A DNA stretch of 64,000 bases from CBDIBC01 sp965276635 (lineage in GTDB: Bacteria > Actinomycetota > Acidimicrobiia > Acidimicrobiales > Palsa-688): NCBI GenBank assembly GCA_965276635.1, contig CBDIBC010000004.1:682001-746000 (forward strand), written 5' to 3'. A program made the position numbers and the translations under genes. The notes below the pieces were generated by a model. That model was given only the letters and a program-made list of their open reading frames with translations. It had not been told where the DNA came from and searched no databases. Shown here one piece after another: positions 53,174 through 61,305 of the stretch (its first letter is position 1; each line of letters begins with the position of its first letter).

Positions 53174-53785
53174 TCAGGCGCCGGCAGCTCGGTCGATCGG
53201 GCCCCGACGACGGTCGGTTCCGGCCGGGCCGGGCGTGGTGGCCGGGCCGGGTGTGGGCGCCGGCCCGGGTGTGGGCGCCGGGAGCTCCAGGGCGGCCAGC
53301 TCGGTCACTGCCGCGCTGACCTCGGTCACCAGCGGAGCCATCGGCACGATGTTCAACACGCCCTGGCCGCCGCGCAGCAGATCGACGATCTCCTCACCCG
53401 AGTAGGCCAGGACGGTCTGGCTGGCATCGATGACCAGGTTGGCGTGACCGAGGTCCCCACCGGTGGCCCGCAGGCAGTCGATGGCCCGGCGGGCCGAGTG
53501 CAGCGAGATGCCGGCGTCGAGCAGCCGCTTGATGACCTTCAGATGCACCAGGTCCTGGTAGGAGTAGCGCCGCTGGGTGCCGCTCCCCCGCGCCTCGGAC
53601 ACCGACGGGCGCAGGAGGTCCGTCCGCGCCCAGTAGTCCAGCTGGCGGTAGGTGATGCCCACGATGCTGCACACCTGCGGACCCCGGAACCCGGCCACGG
53701 GCGACGGATTGGTGCTGCTCGCTGACGGCACGGCTTTCTCTGACGGCACGGCTTTCTCTGACGGCACAGCTTTCTTTGACGGCAC
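53174..53785 (-). CDS. MerR-family regulator (Rv1830-like)
   Basis: 203 residues. After an N-terminal run of KAVPSE repeats (about 5-22), the MerR winged HTH occupies about 35-105: GITYRQLDYWARTDLLRPS with a wing RYSYQDLVHLKVIKRLLDAG. The rest is a predicted dimerisation/effector part and a Pro/Gly-rich tail. Its place between the bifunctional nuclease gene and the gcv genes matches Rv1830 of M. tuberculosis. Any of several in-frame GTGs could be the start; GTG 53785 has gaagga 7 nt upstream. Confidence 0.88.
   Translation of the reverse strand: MPSKKAVPSEKAVPSEKAVPSASSTNPSPVAGFRGPQVCSIVGITYRQLDYWARTDLLRPSVSEARGSGTQRRYSYQDLVHLKVIKRLLDAGISLHSARRAIDCLRATGGDLGHANLVIDASQTVLAYSGEEIVDLLRGGQGVLNIVPMAPLVTEVSAAVTELAALELPAPTPGPAPTPGPATTPGPAGTDRRRGPIDRAAGA
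53722..53775. repeat. 18-bp coding tandem repeat in the MerR gene
   Basis: Three copies of ctgacggcacggctttct (the last with one change) at 53722-53775, and half of a fourth, code for KAVPSE repeats. Each repeat contains an in-frame GTG on the minus strand, so slippage would also multiply possible start codons. Confidence 0.85.
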
Positions 53786-53880
53786 AGTCGTTCCTTCGTG
53801 CTGCCTACAAGGGGGTAGTTACATCAGTGTGCGCCACCAGGCCTCGGGGCGCAAGCCCCCGCACCTTGTCGAAGTCCCCG

Positions 53881-54378
53881 CTACTTCTCGAAGTCCTCGG
53901 GGCGGATGCCGTCGATGAACATCTTGAACTGCGACATGAGCTCGTCGGACTCGCCCTCCCCGGTGGGCTCGTCGGTGGCCAGGACATACCCCTCGGCGTC
54001 GATGAGGGCGTCCTCGGCGTAGATCGTGGCCGACGTCCGCACGGCCATGGCCACGGCATCGGAGGGCCGGGCCGAGACATGGTGGCGGGTCCCGTTCACG
54101 TCGACGCGGATCTCGGCGTAGAACGTCTGGTCCCGCAGCTCGGTGATGACCACGCAATCGACGGTGGCGCCCAGCTCGTCGAGCAGGACCTTGATGAGGT
54201 CGTGGGTCATCGGGCGGGGCGTCTCCACCCCTTGCAGGGCGTAGGCGATGGCCTGCGCCTCGGCCGCGCCGATGTAGATCGGCAGGGTCCGGTTGCTGCC
54301 CGTGGTCTCCTGGAGCAACAGGATCGGCGTATGCGACGGAAGCTCGACACGCACAGCGACCAGGTGCATCTCCACCAT
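53881..54378 (-). CDS. Bifunctional nuclease family protein (DUF151)
   Basis: 165 residues. The family core runs from HTPILLLQE to RPSDAVAMAVRTSATIYAED. Mg-dependent RNase and DNase activity has been reported for a homologue, and Rv1829 is the M. tuberculosis equivalent. The MTHDLIKVLLDELGATVDC segment is also typical. TAACGT lies 6 nt before the ATG, implying a leaderless mRNA. It lies between two MerR genes in the conserved order. Confidence 0.92.
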   Translation of the reverse strand: MVEMHLVAVRVELPSHTPILLLQETTGSNRTLPIYIGAAEAQAIAYALQGVETPRPMTHDLIKVLLDELGATVDCVVITELRDQTFYAEIRVDVNGTRHHVSARPSDAVAMAVRTSATIYAEDALIDAEGYVLATDEPTGEGESDELMSQFKMFIDGIRPEDFEK

Positions 54379-54384
54379 GGATGA

Positions 54385-54390
54385 ACGTTA
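54385..54390 (-). promoter_or_regulatory. Probable -10 element for the leaderless DUF151 gene
   Basis: TAACGT on the minus strand, 6 nt before ATG 54378. Confidence 0.5.
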
Positions 54391-54431
54391 CCCCTTCCGG
54401 CACCGTCGCCGGACCCAGTCTGCGGGTGCGA

Positions 54432-55496
54432 TCAGTGGATCTGGCGGATGGCGTGGCGCACGAGGAGCTCGCGCAGGCGGCTGCCGGAGGCGGACAGGTC
54501 CCCGAGGGTGACGTAGGCCTGCTCACGCGCCGCCGGGTTCCGTTGGCGCAGCATCGGCATCACGATCTGCTCGAACACGCTGGCCTCGCGCTCGGCGCTG
54601 GTCTTCCAGGCGCGGAGGTGGCGAGCCTCGACGCCGTGTTGGCCGAACTCGGCGGCCAACCGGGTGATGGCCAACGCGTCCTCGTCGAAGTAGTCGGTGC
54701 CGCCGGTGGCCGGCTGGGCCTCGATCAGCCCGAACTGCTCCAGGCGCACCAGGTCGTCGTCGCTGATGCCCGCGGCCGCAGCCAGCTCGCCGCGGGTGTA
54801 GCTTCCGCCGCGGTCGGCGCGCTCGGGTTTCGCCCCGTCGGACGGGCCGGAGGCCGGGTGCTCGCGGCTCCCGGCACTGCGCCCGCCGCGCCGAGCGGAG
54901 ACTGGCGCAGCTTCGACAGCCGGCGGCTCGGCGGCGGGTGCGGGGCTGTCCTTTCCGACGGCGACCGCATCCTCGGCCCGACCCTCCAGCGACAGCTGGT
55001 CGTCGCCGGCAGCTGGCACCCTTTCGGCTGGTACACGCTCGGCTGGCACACCCTCGGCTGGCACACCCTCGTCGGGCACACCCTCGGCTGCGCCCGACGC
55101 CGGCGTGATCGACGCCTGCGGGGGAGCAGCCAACGCCTCGGGCGCCGCCGGCGGCTCGGCGGCCAGGCGCTCGCTGGTGACGTCATCAGCGGCCACCGGC
55201 TCCTCGGCCCCCTCGCGGTCGCCGGGCTCGCTGTCGCCGAGCTCGGTGTCGCCGGACTCGGACAGTCGGCCCTTGATCACCTTCAACGGCAGGAAGTGCT
55301 CACGTTGCTGGCGCAGGATCCAGCGCAACCGCTCGACGTCGTGGTCGTAGAACTTGCGGTAGCCCGACGGCGTCCGCTCCGGGTCGACCAGCCCCTGGCT
55401 CTCCAGGAAGCGGATCTTGGAGATGGTGACGTCGGGGAACTCCTCGCGCAGCAGCGACAGGACCTCCCCGATGGACAGGTGCGTCCGCTCGGCCAC
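54432..55496 (-). CDS. ftsR: MerR-family regulator FtsR-like (Rv1828-like)
   Basis: 354 residues. The N-terminal MerR HTH, LSIGEVLSLLREEFPDVTIS, continues to KIRFLESQGLVDPERTPSGY and RKFYDHDVERLRWILRQQ (about 1-65). A long Glu/Ala/Pro-rich variable linker separates it from a C-terminal helical domain (about 240-354; YTRGELAAAAGISDDDLVRL). The family includes FtsR, an activator of ftsZ in Corynebacterium. The gene is next to garA, as in Mycobacterium. Starts at GTG 55496, just past the garA stop. Confidence 0.88.
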   Translation of the reverse strand: MAERTHLSIGEVLSLLREEFPDVTISKIRFLESQGLVDPERTPSGYRKFYDHDVERLRWILRQQREHFLPLKVIKGRLSESGDTELGDSEPGDREGAEEPVAADDVTSERLAAEPPAAPEALAAPPQASITPASGAAEGVPDEGVPAEGVPAERVPAERVPAAGDDQLSLEGRAEDAVAVGKDSPAPAAEPPAVEAAPVSARRGGRSAGSREHPASGPSDGAKPERADRGGSYTRGELAAAAGISDDDLVRLEQFGLIEAQPATGGTDYFDEDALAITRLAAEFGQHGVEARHLRAWKTSAEREASVFEQIVMPMLRQRNPAAREQAYVTLGDLSASGSRLRELLVRHAIRQIH

Positions 55497-55498
55497 CG

Positions 55499-55993
55499 CT
55501 AGCTCACCTCGGTGAGGAACACGATCCGGAACTTGCCGATCTGGAGCTCGTCACCCGTGTGCAACGCCGCCTCCTCTATCCGTTCCCGCCCCAGGTAGGT
55601 CCCGTTCAGCGAGCCAACATCACGCAGGGTGAAGGTGCCGGCGTTGTGCACCACCTCGGCGTGGCGGCGCGAGACGGTGACGTCGTCGAGGAACACGTCG
55701 CTGTCGGGGTGGCGCCCGACCGTCGTCACGGCCGGGCCCAGCACGAAGCGCGAGCCGGCATTCGGGCCACGTTTGACCACGAGCACACCCGCATCGTCGG
55801 GAACGTCGCCGAGGTGCACCGCCACCTCTTCTTCTCCCACCTCCCCGCTGGACTCGACCGGGGAGAAGGTGATGGTGGTGGTGACCGAGCCGTGATCGGT
55901 GTGATGCTCCAGCGGCGCGCCGCACGAGGAGCAGAAGTTGGCGTCGTCGGGGTTGCGATGGCCGCACTGGTTGCAGAACAACACCGTCACCAC
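55499..55993 (-). CDS. garA: FHA-domain protein GarA/OdhI-like with an N-terminal zinc ribbon
   Basis: 164 residues. An N-terminal zinc ribbon (FCNQCGHRNPDDANFCSSCG, about 6-25) precedes a Thr-rich stretch (SVTTTITFSPVE) in the place where GarA has its ETTS phosphorylation site. The FHA domain follows (about 75-160): TVGRHPDSDVFLDD, SRRHAEV and LNGTYLG. GarA and OdhI bind 2-oxoglutarate dehydrogenase and glutamate dehydrogenase when unphosphorylated, in response to PknG or PknB. The zinc ribbon is an addition; mycobacterial GarA lacks it. Followed by ftsR, 2 nt on. Confidence 0.85.
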   Translation of the reverse strand: MVTVLFCNQCGHRNPDDANFCSSCGAPLEHHTDHGSVTTTITFSPVESSGEVGEEEVAVHLGDVPDDAGVLVVKRGPNAGSRFVLGPAVTTVGRHPDSDVFLDDVTVSRRHAEVVHNAGTFTLRDVGSLNGTYLGRERIEEAALHTGDELQIGKFRIVFLTEVS

Positions 55994-56001
55994 CCGCCCA
56001 C

Positions 56002-56382
56002 TCAGGCCTCGATCAGCTTGCGGTAGCCTTCGGCATCGAGGAGGGCGTGCACGGCGGCCGGATCGGTCGGCGCGATCACGAACAGCCAGGCGTCGCCGTA
56101 AGGATCCTCGTTCAATCGCTGCGGATGGTCGTTCAGCTCGGTGTTCGCCTCCACCACCGATCCGGCCACCGGCGCGTAGATGTCCGACACCGACTTGGTC
56201 GACTCCACCTCGCTGACGGACTGGCCCGACACCACCTGGTCGCCCGGTGCCGGCAGGTTCACGAACACCACGTCACCGAGCGCGTCCTGGGCGTAATCGG
56301 TGATCCCGACCCGCACGGTGTCCCCCTCCATGCGAGCCCACTCGTGGTCCGAGGTGTATCGGAGGTCCTCGGGGACGTTCAT
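56002..56382 (-). CDS. gcvH: Glycine cleavage H-protein
   Basis: 126 residues, the normal size. The lipoyl lysine lies in SEVESTKSVSDIYAPVAG (Lys near 64), after the conserved DYAQDALGDVVFVNLP. It carries the aminomethyl group between GcvP and GcvT. The gene is first in the gcvH-garA-ftsR-DUF151-merR run and is separated from the other gcv genes by 2.2 kb. TAGGGT lies 8 nt before the ATG. Confidence 0.95.
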   Translation of the reverse strand: MNVPEDLRYTSDHEWARMEGDTVRVGITDYAQDALGDVVFVNLPAPGDQVVSGQSVSEVESTKSVSDIYAPVAGSVVEANTELNDHPQRLNEDPYGDAWLFVIAPTDPAAVHALLDAEGYRKLIEA

Positions 56383-56390
56383 GGCATCGG

Positions 56391-56396
56391 ACCCTA
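56391..56396 (-). promoter_or_regulatory. Probable -10 element for leaderless gcvH
   Basis: TAGGGT on the minus strand, 8 nt before ATG 56382. Confidence 0.5.
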
Positions 56397-56446
56397 CCTG
56401 ACGCGCTGGCCCGGTGGGAGAGGCAAACCAACGCTCAGCCGAAGCG

Positions 56447-58951
56447 TTAGGTTCGCAGCGAGTTGCGGATCCGGCGGGCGTACTCCTGGCCCCTCGACCG
56501 GGCGTCGGCGTCGGTCATGGCCTCGGCCCAGACGTGGGTCAGCGGCTCCTCGGGATCGGGCAGCACCAGCGCCCAACCATCGTCGTGGAGGACCTTCACC
56601 CCGTCGACCAGCAGCAGCTCCCGGTCGTGCGCCCGCTCCATGACCGTCCGCATGACCAGGCCCTTCTTGTCCCACGGGGTCACCACTGTCTCGTGGGCGA
56701 TGCGGAACGTCGGCAGCCGGGCCACCACTCGCGACAGGCGGCTCCTGGTGCTGGCCAGCAGGCCCATGGTCTGCACCAGCGTGGTGACGGCGTCGTAGGC
56801 GGGCAGGAACGACGGGAAGATGTAACCGCCTTCCTGGCTGGCCGCGAAGTCCACCCCCGGCTGCGAGGCCACCTGCATCAGGTGCGGGGTCGACAGCTTG
56901 GTCCACACCAGGGTGGCCCCCGCGTCCGCGCACATGGCCTCGGCGCCCCGGCCGATGGCGACGGGCAGGGCGACCGTCGGCATCGGCCCACCCCGGGACC
57001 TGGCCGCCTCCAGCACCAGGGACAGCACCGCCATCAGCCCCTCGTCGTCGGTGAGGACGTGACCGCCGTCGTCGACGAAGGTGATGTGCTCGCCGTCGGA
57101 GTCGATGACCGCCCCCAACTGCGCGCCGGACGCCTTCACCAGGTCCGAGACGCCTCGGGCGTGCTCCCAGCGATCGAAGGTCAAAGCCTGCCGGGTCGAC
57201 GCATAGGGGTTGACCGACAGGACCTCGGCCCCCAGCTTGGAGAGGACGTTCGGCATCACGAAGCTCGACGCTCCGTAGGCGTAGTCGAGCACCACCTTGA
57301 AACGGGCGGCGTGCACCGACTCGATGTCGATCTGGTCCATCAGGTCGGCGGTGTAGGACTCCGCCACCCGCGACGGGAACCGCAGGTCCCCGATCTCGCC
57401 GGCCAGCGAACGCCGGTAGTCCTCGCGGTAGAAGAGCCGCTCGATCTTCTTCTGGGCCGCCTCGGACAGGTCGATGCCGTTGTTGTCGAAGAACCGGATG
57501 ACCACCGACTGCGGGTCGTCGGGGGCCAGGCGCACGGAGATGCCGCCACTGCCCCGCTCGTTGCGGACGGCATAGCGGGTCACCGGGATGGTGGCCACCT
57601 CCAGGTCGGCCAGGTCGATGCCCGACGCGTTCAAACCCACCATCACCGCTCGCTTGAGCACCCGGGCCGCCCGGCTGGTATCCCGAGAGGCCACGACCGT
57701 CGACCCCTTCTTCATGGTGGTCCCGTAGGCCATGGCCAGGCGGACCGCCAGCTCCGGAGTGATGTCCACGTTGGCCAGGCCGGCGACGCCGAGTCGGCCG
57801 AACAGGTTCCTCGCCCCCCGGGACTCCCACACGATCGACGAGTTCACGATGGCACCAGGCTCGACCGTCTTGAACGGATAGACCTTCACGCCGGGGTTGA
57901 TGACGGCATGCTCGCCGACGAAGCAATCGTCGCCCAGCACGACGCCCTCCTCCAGCCGGGCGCCGCGCCGCAGATCGCTGGAGCGACCCACCACGCTGCC
58001 GCGCAGGCGGACGCTCGGGCCCAGGTAGACGTTGTCGTGCACCACCGAGCGCTCCACGAACACGTCGGCGCCGACCCGGACGTTCGAGCCGAGGACGGTG
58101 TACTCCGACAGGTGGGCGCCCGCCTCCACCCGGCAATAGTCGCCGATCACCGCCGGCCCGGTGACCCGCGCCGCCGGATCGATCTCCGATCCCTCCCCCA
58201 GCCAGATGCCCTCGCCCAGCTGGAAGCCGGGGACGTCCAGGTCGACCTCGCCGTCGAGCACGTCCTGATGCGCCTTGATGTAGGCCTCCAGGGTGCCGAC
58301 GTCCTCCCAGTAGCCCTCGGCCACCCACCCGAACAGCGGGCGGCCGTCCTCCAACAGCGTGGGGAACACGTCGCTGGAGAAGTCCACCGGCCGGTCGGGC
58401 GGGATGGAGTCGAAGATCTCCGGCTCCAGCACGTAGATCCCTGTGTTGATGGTGTCGGAGAACACTTGCCCCCACGTGGGCTTCTCCAGGAACCGCTCGA
58501 TGGAGCCGTCCTCACGGGTGATGACGATGCCGAACTCCAGCGGGTTGTCCATGGCCTTCAGCCCGATGGTGGCCAGCGCGCCCTTCTCCCGGTGGAAGGC
58601 GACGATGGCGCCGAGGTCGATGTCGGTGAGCACGTCGCCGGAGATGACCAGGAAGGTGTCGTCCAGCTCGGCCATGGCGTTGCGGACCGATCCGGCCGTC
58701 CCGAGCGGTGTCTCCTCGGCGGCGTAGACGATCCGTACCCCGAACTCCTCGCCCGTGCCGAAGTAGGTGCGGATGGCGTTCGGTTGGAAGGCGACCGTCA
58801 CCACGATCTCGTCGAAGCCGTGCTGCTTGAGCAGGCCGACGACGTGCTCCATCATCGGCCGGTTGGCCAGCGGCATCATCGGCTTGGGCTGGTTGGACGT
58901 CAGCGGCCGCAAGCGGGTCCCCTCGCCACCCGCCATGATCACCGCCTTCAT
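56447..58951 (-). CDS. Fused sugar-phosphate nucleotidyltransferase/phosphomannomutase (ManC-ManB type)
   Basis: 834 residues. The N-terminal nucleotidyltransferase (1-230) has the signature MAGGEGTRLRPLTSNQPKPM. A left-handed beta-helix of hexapeptide repeats follows (about 250-375). The C-terminal phosphohexomutase (about 380-834) has GTTMKKGSTVVASRDTSRAA, where classical enzymes have TASHNP, and GAVIDSDGEH, the metal-binding DxDxD-like loop with only part of the ligands kept. It should interconvert mannose-6-P and mannose-1-P and activate it, feeding mannosylated lipids or glycans. The gene overlaps the phosphatidyltransferase gene by 4 nt. Confidence 0.88.
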   Translation of the reverse strand: MKAVIMAGGEGTRLRPLTSNQPKPMMPLANRPMMEHVVGLLKQHGFDEIVVTVAFQPNAIRTYFGTGEEFGVRIVYAAEETPLGTAGSVRNAMAELDDTFLVISGDVLTDIDLGAIVAFHREKGALATIGLKAMDNPLEFGIVITREDGSIERFLEKPTWGQVFSDTINTGIYVLEPEIFDSIPPDRPVDFSSDVFPTLLEDGRPLFGWVAEGYWEDVGTLEAYIKAHQDVLDGEVDLDVPGFQLGEGIWLGEGSEIDPAARVTGPAVIGDYCRVEAGAHLSEYTVLGSNVRVGADVFVERSVVHDNVYLGPSVRLRGSVVGRSSDLRRGARLEEGVVLGDDCFVGEHAVINPGVKVYPFKTVEPGAIVNSSIVWESRGARNLFGRLGVAGLANVDITPELAVRLAMAYGTTMKKGSTVVASRDTSRAARVLKRAVMVGLNASGIDLADLEVATIPVTRYAVRNERGSGGISVRLAPDDPQSVVIRFFDNNGIDLSEAAQKKIERLFYREDYRRSLAGEIGDLRFPSRVAESYTADLMDQIDIESVHAARFKVVLDYAYGASSFVMPNVLSKLGAEVLSVNPYASTRQALTFDRWEHARGVSDLVKASGAQLGAVIDSDGEHITFVDDGGHVLTDDEGLMAVLSLVLEAARSRGGPMPTVALPVAIGRGAEAMCADAGATLVWTKLSTPHLMQVASQPGVDFAASQEGGYIFPSFLPAYDAVTTLVQTMGLLASTRSRLSRVVARLPTFRIAHETVVTPWDKKGLVMRTVMERAHDRELLLVDGVKVLHDDGWALVLPDPEEPLTHVWAEAMTDADARSRGQEYARRIRNSLRT

Positions 58952-59745
58952 CGGCGTCCTCGTTCCGTCGTCGGGCTCGTGTCCCTGGTCGTGGTTGCGT
59001 TGGTCGTGCCCGGGTCCGGGGTGTGCTGGGCGGTGTGCTGGGTGGCGGTGTGCTGGGTGGCGGTGTGCTGGGCGGTGTGCTGGGTGGCGGTGCGCTCGGC
59101 GGTCCCGCCGTGCGCCGCCCCGTTCCCGTCGTCTAGTGGCCGGGGTGCGGCCCTCTCGGCGGCCGCGGCGGCCAGTGCCGCCCGGGCCTTGGGCACGTAG
59201 GTGACCGCCGAGTACCACCCGAAGCCCAGGCCTGGCGCCGTGGCCACCCAGGCCAGGATCTCGGCCAGGTGGTGCCAGCCGACGTTGCTGTGGCCGGCCA
59301 GGAACAGCGGCAACGCCACCATCAGCGCGAAGGTGCCGGCCTTGCCGGCCAGGCTCACATCCATGCGCCGCCCGCCGAGGGCGGCGACCACCAGGAACCC
59401 GGCGGCCACCAACACCTCGCGGGCCAGCGCCACCACCGCCACCCATACCGGCACGGCACCGACGACGATGATCGACACGGCCGCCGCCACCAGCAACAGG
59501 CGATCCGCGGTGGGATCGAGCACCTTGCCGACCGTCGACACCTGATGGAGCCGCCGGGCCAGCTGCCCGTCGACCCAGTCGGTCGCCCCCAGCGCGGCGA
59601 GGAGCACCGCAGCGGGGAACCAACCCCGATGGTCCGGTCGGCTCACCAACCACACGAACAACGGGATGCAGGCCAGCCGCACCGCCGTGAACCCGTTCGG
59701 GATCGTCAGGATGCGGTCCTCACCGTGACGCACCCGGGCCGGCAT
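58948..59745 (-). CDS. CDP-alcohol phosphatidyltransferase (PgsA-like)
   Basis: 265 residues from ATG 59745, chosen because TAGACT lies 7 nt upstream; ATG 59766 is an alternative. The catalytic CDP-OH-P motif is clear: DWVDGQLARRLHQVSTVGKV followed by LDPTADR (about 55-80). About six TM helices. It makes a phospholipid from CDP-diacylglycerol, perhaps phosphatidylglycerol phosphate or phosphatidylinositol phosphate. The C-terminal 75 residues are a Thr/Gln/His repeat region (TATQHTAQHT). Coupled by overlap to the mannose-nucleotide enzyme, which may hint at phosphatidylinositol mannoside synthesis. Confidence 0.87.
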   Translation of the reverse strand: MPARVRHGEDRILTIPNGFTAVRLACIPLFVWLVSRPDHRGWFPAAVLLAALGATDWVDGQLARRLHQVSTVGKVLDPTADRLLLVAAAVSIIVVGAVPVWVAVVALAREVLVAAGFLVVAALGGRRMDVSLAGKAGTFALMVALPLFLAGHSNVGWHHLAEILAWVATAPGLGFGWYSAVTYVPKARAALAAAAAERAAPRPLDDGNGAAHGGTAERTATQHTAQHTATQHTATQHTAQHTPDPGTTNATTTRDTSPTTERGRR

Positions 59746-59752
59746 GAGCCGA

Positions 59753-59758
59753 AGTCTA
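59753..59758 (-). promoter_or_regulatory. Probable -10 element for the leaderless phosphatidyltransferase gene
   Basis: TAGACT on the minus strand, 7 nt before ATG 59745. It would decide the start in favour of 59745. Confidence 0.45.
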
Positions 59759-59830
59759 CGGATCATCGACGCAGGCGATCGTGACCTCCTCTAAGGTCTG
59801 GCGCAAACCGGGCAACCTGAGGAGGACCCA

Positions 59831-60904
59831 ATGGCGTGGAACCAGCCGCCGCCGCCCCCCGCGGCGACGACGACGCAGCTGGCGGGATGGTGGCGACGCG
59901 TCGGAGCCACCGTCATCGACGGCATCATCATCGGCATCGTCTCTGGCATCATCGGCGCAGCGTCGGGGAGCACTGCCCTCCGCTACGTCATCCAGGTCGT
60001 CCTGACCCTGGCATACACCACGTTCCTGCTGAGCTCTCGCGGCCAGACCGTCGGCATGATGGCCGTCAGCACCCGCTGCGTGGACGCCACGACCGGCCAG
60101 AACATCAGTGTCGGACGCGCCCTGGGCCGGACGGTGCTCAACGAGGTGCTCGACATCACCGTCATCGGCGGCATCCTCGACATCCTGTGGCCGTTGTGGG
60201 ACAGCCAGAACCAGACCCTGCACGACAAGGCGGTCGGCAGCCTGATCGTCATGTCCAACCCGTCCACCATCGGCAACACGCCCTACCCGGGCAGCTACGG
60301 CCAGCCGGGCGGCTACCAGTCATCGGGCGGCTACCAGGCGCCCGGTCAGCCCGGCGGCTACGGCCAGCCGGCTGGCTACCAGCAGCCAGGGCAGTCCGGC
60401 GGCTACCAGGCGCCCGGCGAGTCCGGCCAGCCGGGCGGCCAGTGGGGATCCACACCGCCCGCCCCCGGCACCGGCTGGGGATCGTCGGAGCCGGCGGCCG
60501 GCAACCCCGGCGCGGCTGGCAGCTCTGGCTGGGGATCGTCGGAGCCGGCGGCCGGCAACCCCGGCGCGGCTGGCAGCCCTGGCTGGGGATCGTCGGAGCC
60601 GGCGGCCGGCAACCCGGGCGCGGCCAGCGGTCCTGGCTGGGGATCCTCCGAGCCCCCGGCCGCAGCCAGCCCGGCCGCCCCGGGGTCGTGGGGGCAGTCC
60701 ACACCGCCGGCGTCGCCCGGCTCGGCCGGTGCCGGCAGCAGCGGTTGGGGTGCGTCGCCGGCCGACCAGCCGGCGACGCCCAGCGACCAGCCGGCGACAC
60801 CGCCCGCTGCCCCCGTCGCCGGGTGGTACCCCGACCCCTCCAGTCCGTCCCAGCAGCGTTGGTGGGACGGCAAGGGCTGGTCGGACCAAACCCGCCAGGG
60901 CTGA
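59831..60904 (+). CDS. RDD-family membrane protein with a DUF2510 C-terminus
   Basis: 357 residues. gaggagg lies about 8 nt before the ATG. The RDD domain (about 18-140) has WWRRVGATVIDGIIIG, with the Arg and Asp of the name, and two or three TM helices. A long Gly/Gln/Pro/Ala/Ser-rich region (about 145-330) includes Gly-Tyr repeats and three 17-residue repeats of GWGSSEPAAGNPGAA. The C-terminus is DUF2510, GWYPDPSSPSQQRWWDG (about 332-355). The DUF2510 motif is common in actinobacterial membrane proteins of unknown role. Confidence 0.85.
   Translation: MAWNQPPPPPAATTTQLAGWWRRVGATVIDGIIIGIVSGIIGAASGSTALRYVIQVVLTLAYTTFLLSSRGQTVGMMAVSTRCVDATTGQNISVGRALGRTVLNEVLDITVIGGILDILWPLWDSQNQTLHDKAVGSLIVMSNPSTIGNTPYPGSYGQPGGYQSSGGYQAPGQPGGYGQPAGYQQPGQSGGYQAPGESGQPGGQWGSTPPAPGTGWGSSEPAAGNPGAAGSSGWGSSEPAAGNPGAAGSPGWGSSEPAAGNPGAASGPGWGSSEPPAAASPAAPGSWGQSTPPASPGSAGAGSSGWGASPADQPATPSDQPATPPAAPVAGWYPDPSSPSQQRWWDGKGWSDQTRQG
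60472..60640. repeat. 51-bp coding tandem repeat in the RDD protein gene
   Basis: Three 51-bp units and a partial fourth code for GWGSSEPAAGNPGAA-type repeats (starting near 60475, 60526 and 60577). They lie in the low-complexity linker and keep the frame. Confidence 0.8.
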
Positions 60905-60932
60905 GCGGCCGGAGCGAGTGGGGCTGGCCGCC

Positions 60933-61004
60933 CCGCAGGGCTCGGCCGCGCCGCAGGGCTCGGCCGCGCCGCAGGGCTCGGCCGCGCCGCAGGGCTCGGC
61001 CGCG
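60933..61004. repeat. 18-bp tandem repeat, four copies
   Basis: Four perfect copies of ccgcagggctcggccgcg, at 60933, 60951, 60969 and 60987, in the gap just after the RDD gene. Confidence 0.9.
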
Positions 61005-61016
61005 CCGGCCGGGAGC

Positions 61017-61081
61017 CTGGTAGACGGAGCTCCTGGTAGACGCAGGCTCCTGGTAGACGCAGCTCCTGGTTGACGGCGGCG
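61017..61081. repeat. 16-17-bp tandem repeat, four copies
   Basis: Units beginning cctggtagacg start at 61017, 61033, 61050 and 61066; the last is degenerate. They follow the 18-bp array by 12 bp and are unrelated to it in sequence. Confidence 0.85.
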
Positions 61082-61119
61082 CACCGTCACGAGTCGGGCC
61101 GCTCCTGACCCGACCGGAT

Positions 61120-61171
61120 CATTCTGGGGTAAACGAACTGGCACTAGTGATGGTTTGTTGACCCCAGAATG
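61120..61171. repeat. Inverted repeat with a long loop, cattctggggt / accccagaatg
   Basis: Perfect 11-bp arms at 61120-61130 and 61161-61171, with imperfect extension on both sides (about 61115-61176). The 30-nt loop contains actagt. It lies in the gap between the RDD gene and the MFS-MerR operon and could be a terminator, a regulator site or a transposon-end relic. Confidence 0.6.
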
Positions 61172-61236
61172 ACCGGCCCTGGGCCTGGGCGTGGGAGGGG
61201 GTGGTGGACGGTGGCGGCTGTTCCGCTGGCCCGCGG

Positions 61237-61268
61237 ACCACTACCTGACGTTGACGTCAGGTAGTGGT
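61237..61268. promoter_or_regulatory. Operator: perfect 15-bp inverted repeat upstream of the MFS-MerR operon
   Basis: accactacctgacgt (61237-61251), tg, acgtcaggtagtggt (61254-61268) form a perfect dyad. The core cctgacgttgacgtcagg looks like a MerR-type operator. It lies 38 bp before the ATG of the MFS gene, where a promoter is expected. The last gene of the operon is a MerR regulator, so it probably binds here and controls the operon. Confidence 0.75.
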
Positions 61269-61305
61269 ATTGTCCGGCAACTCGTCCCCCCCAGAGGAGA
61301 AGGCC

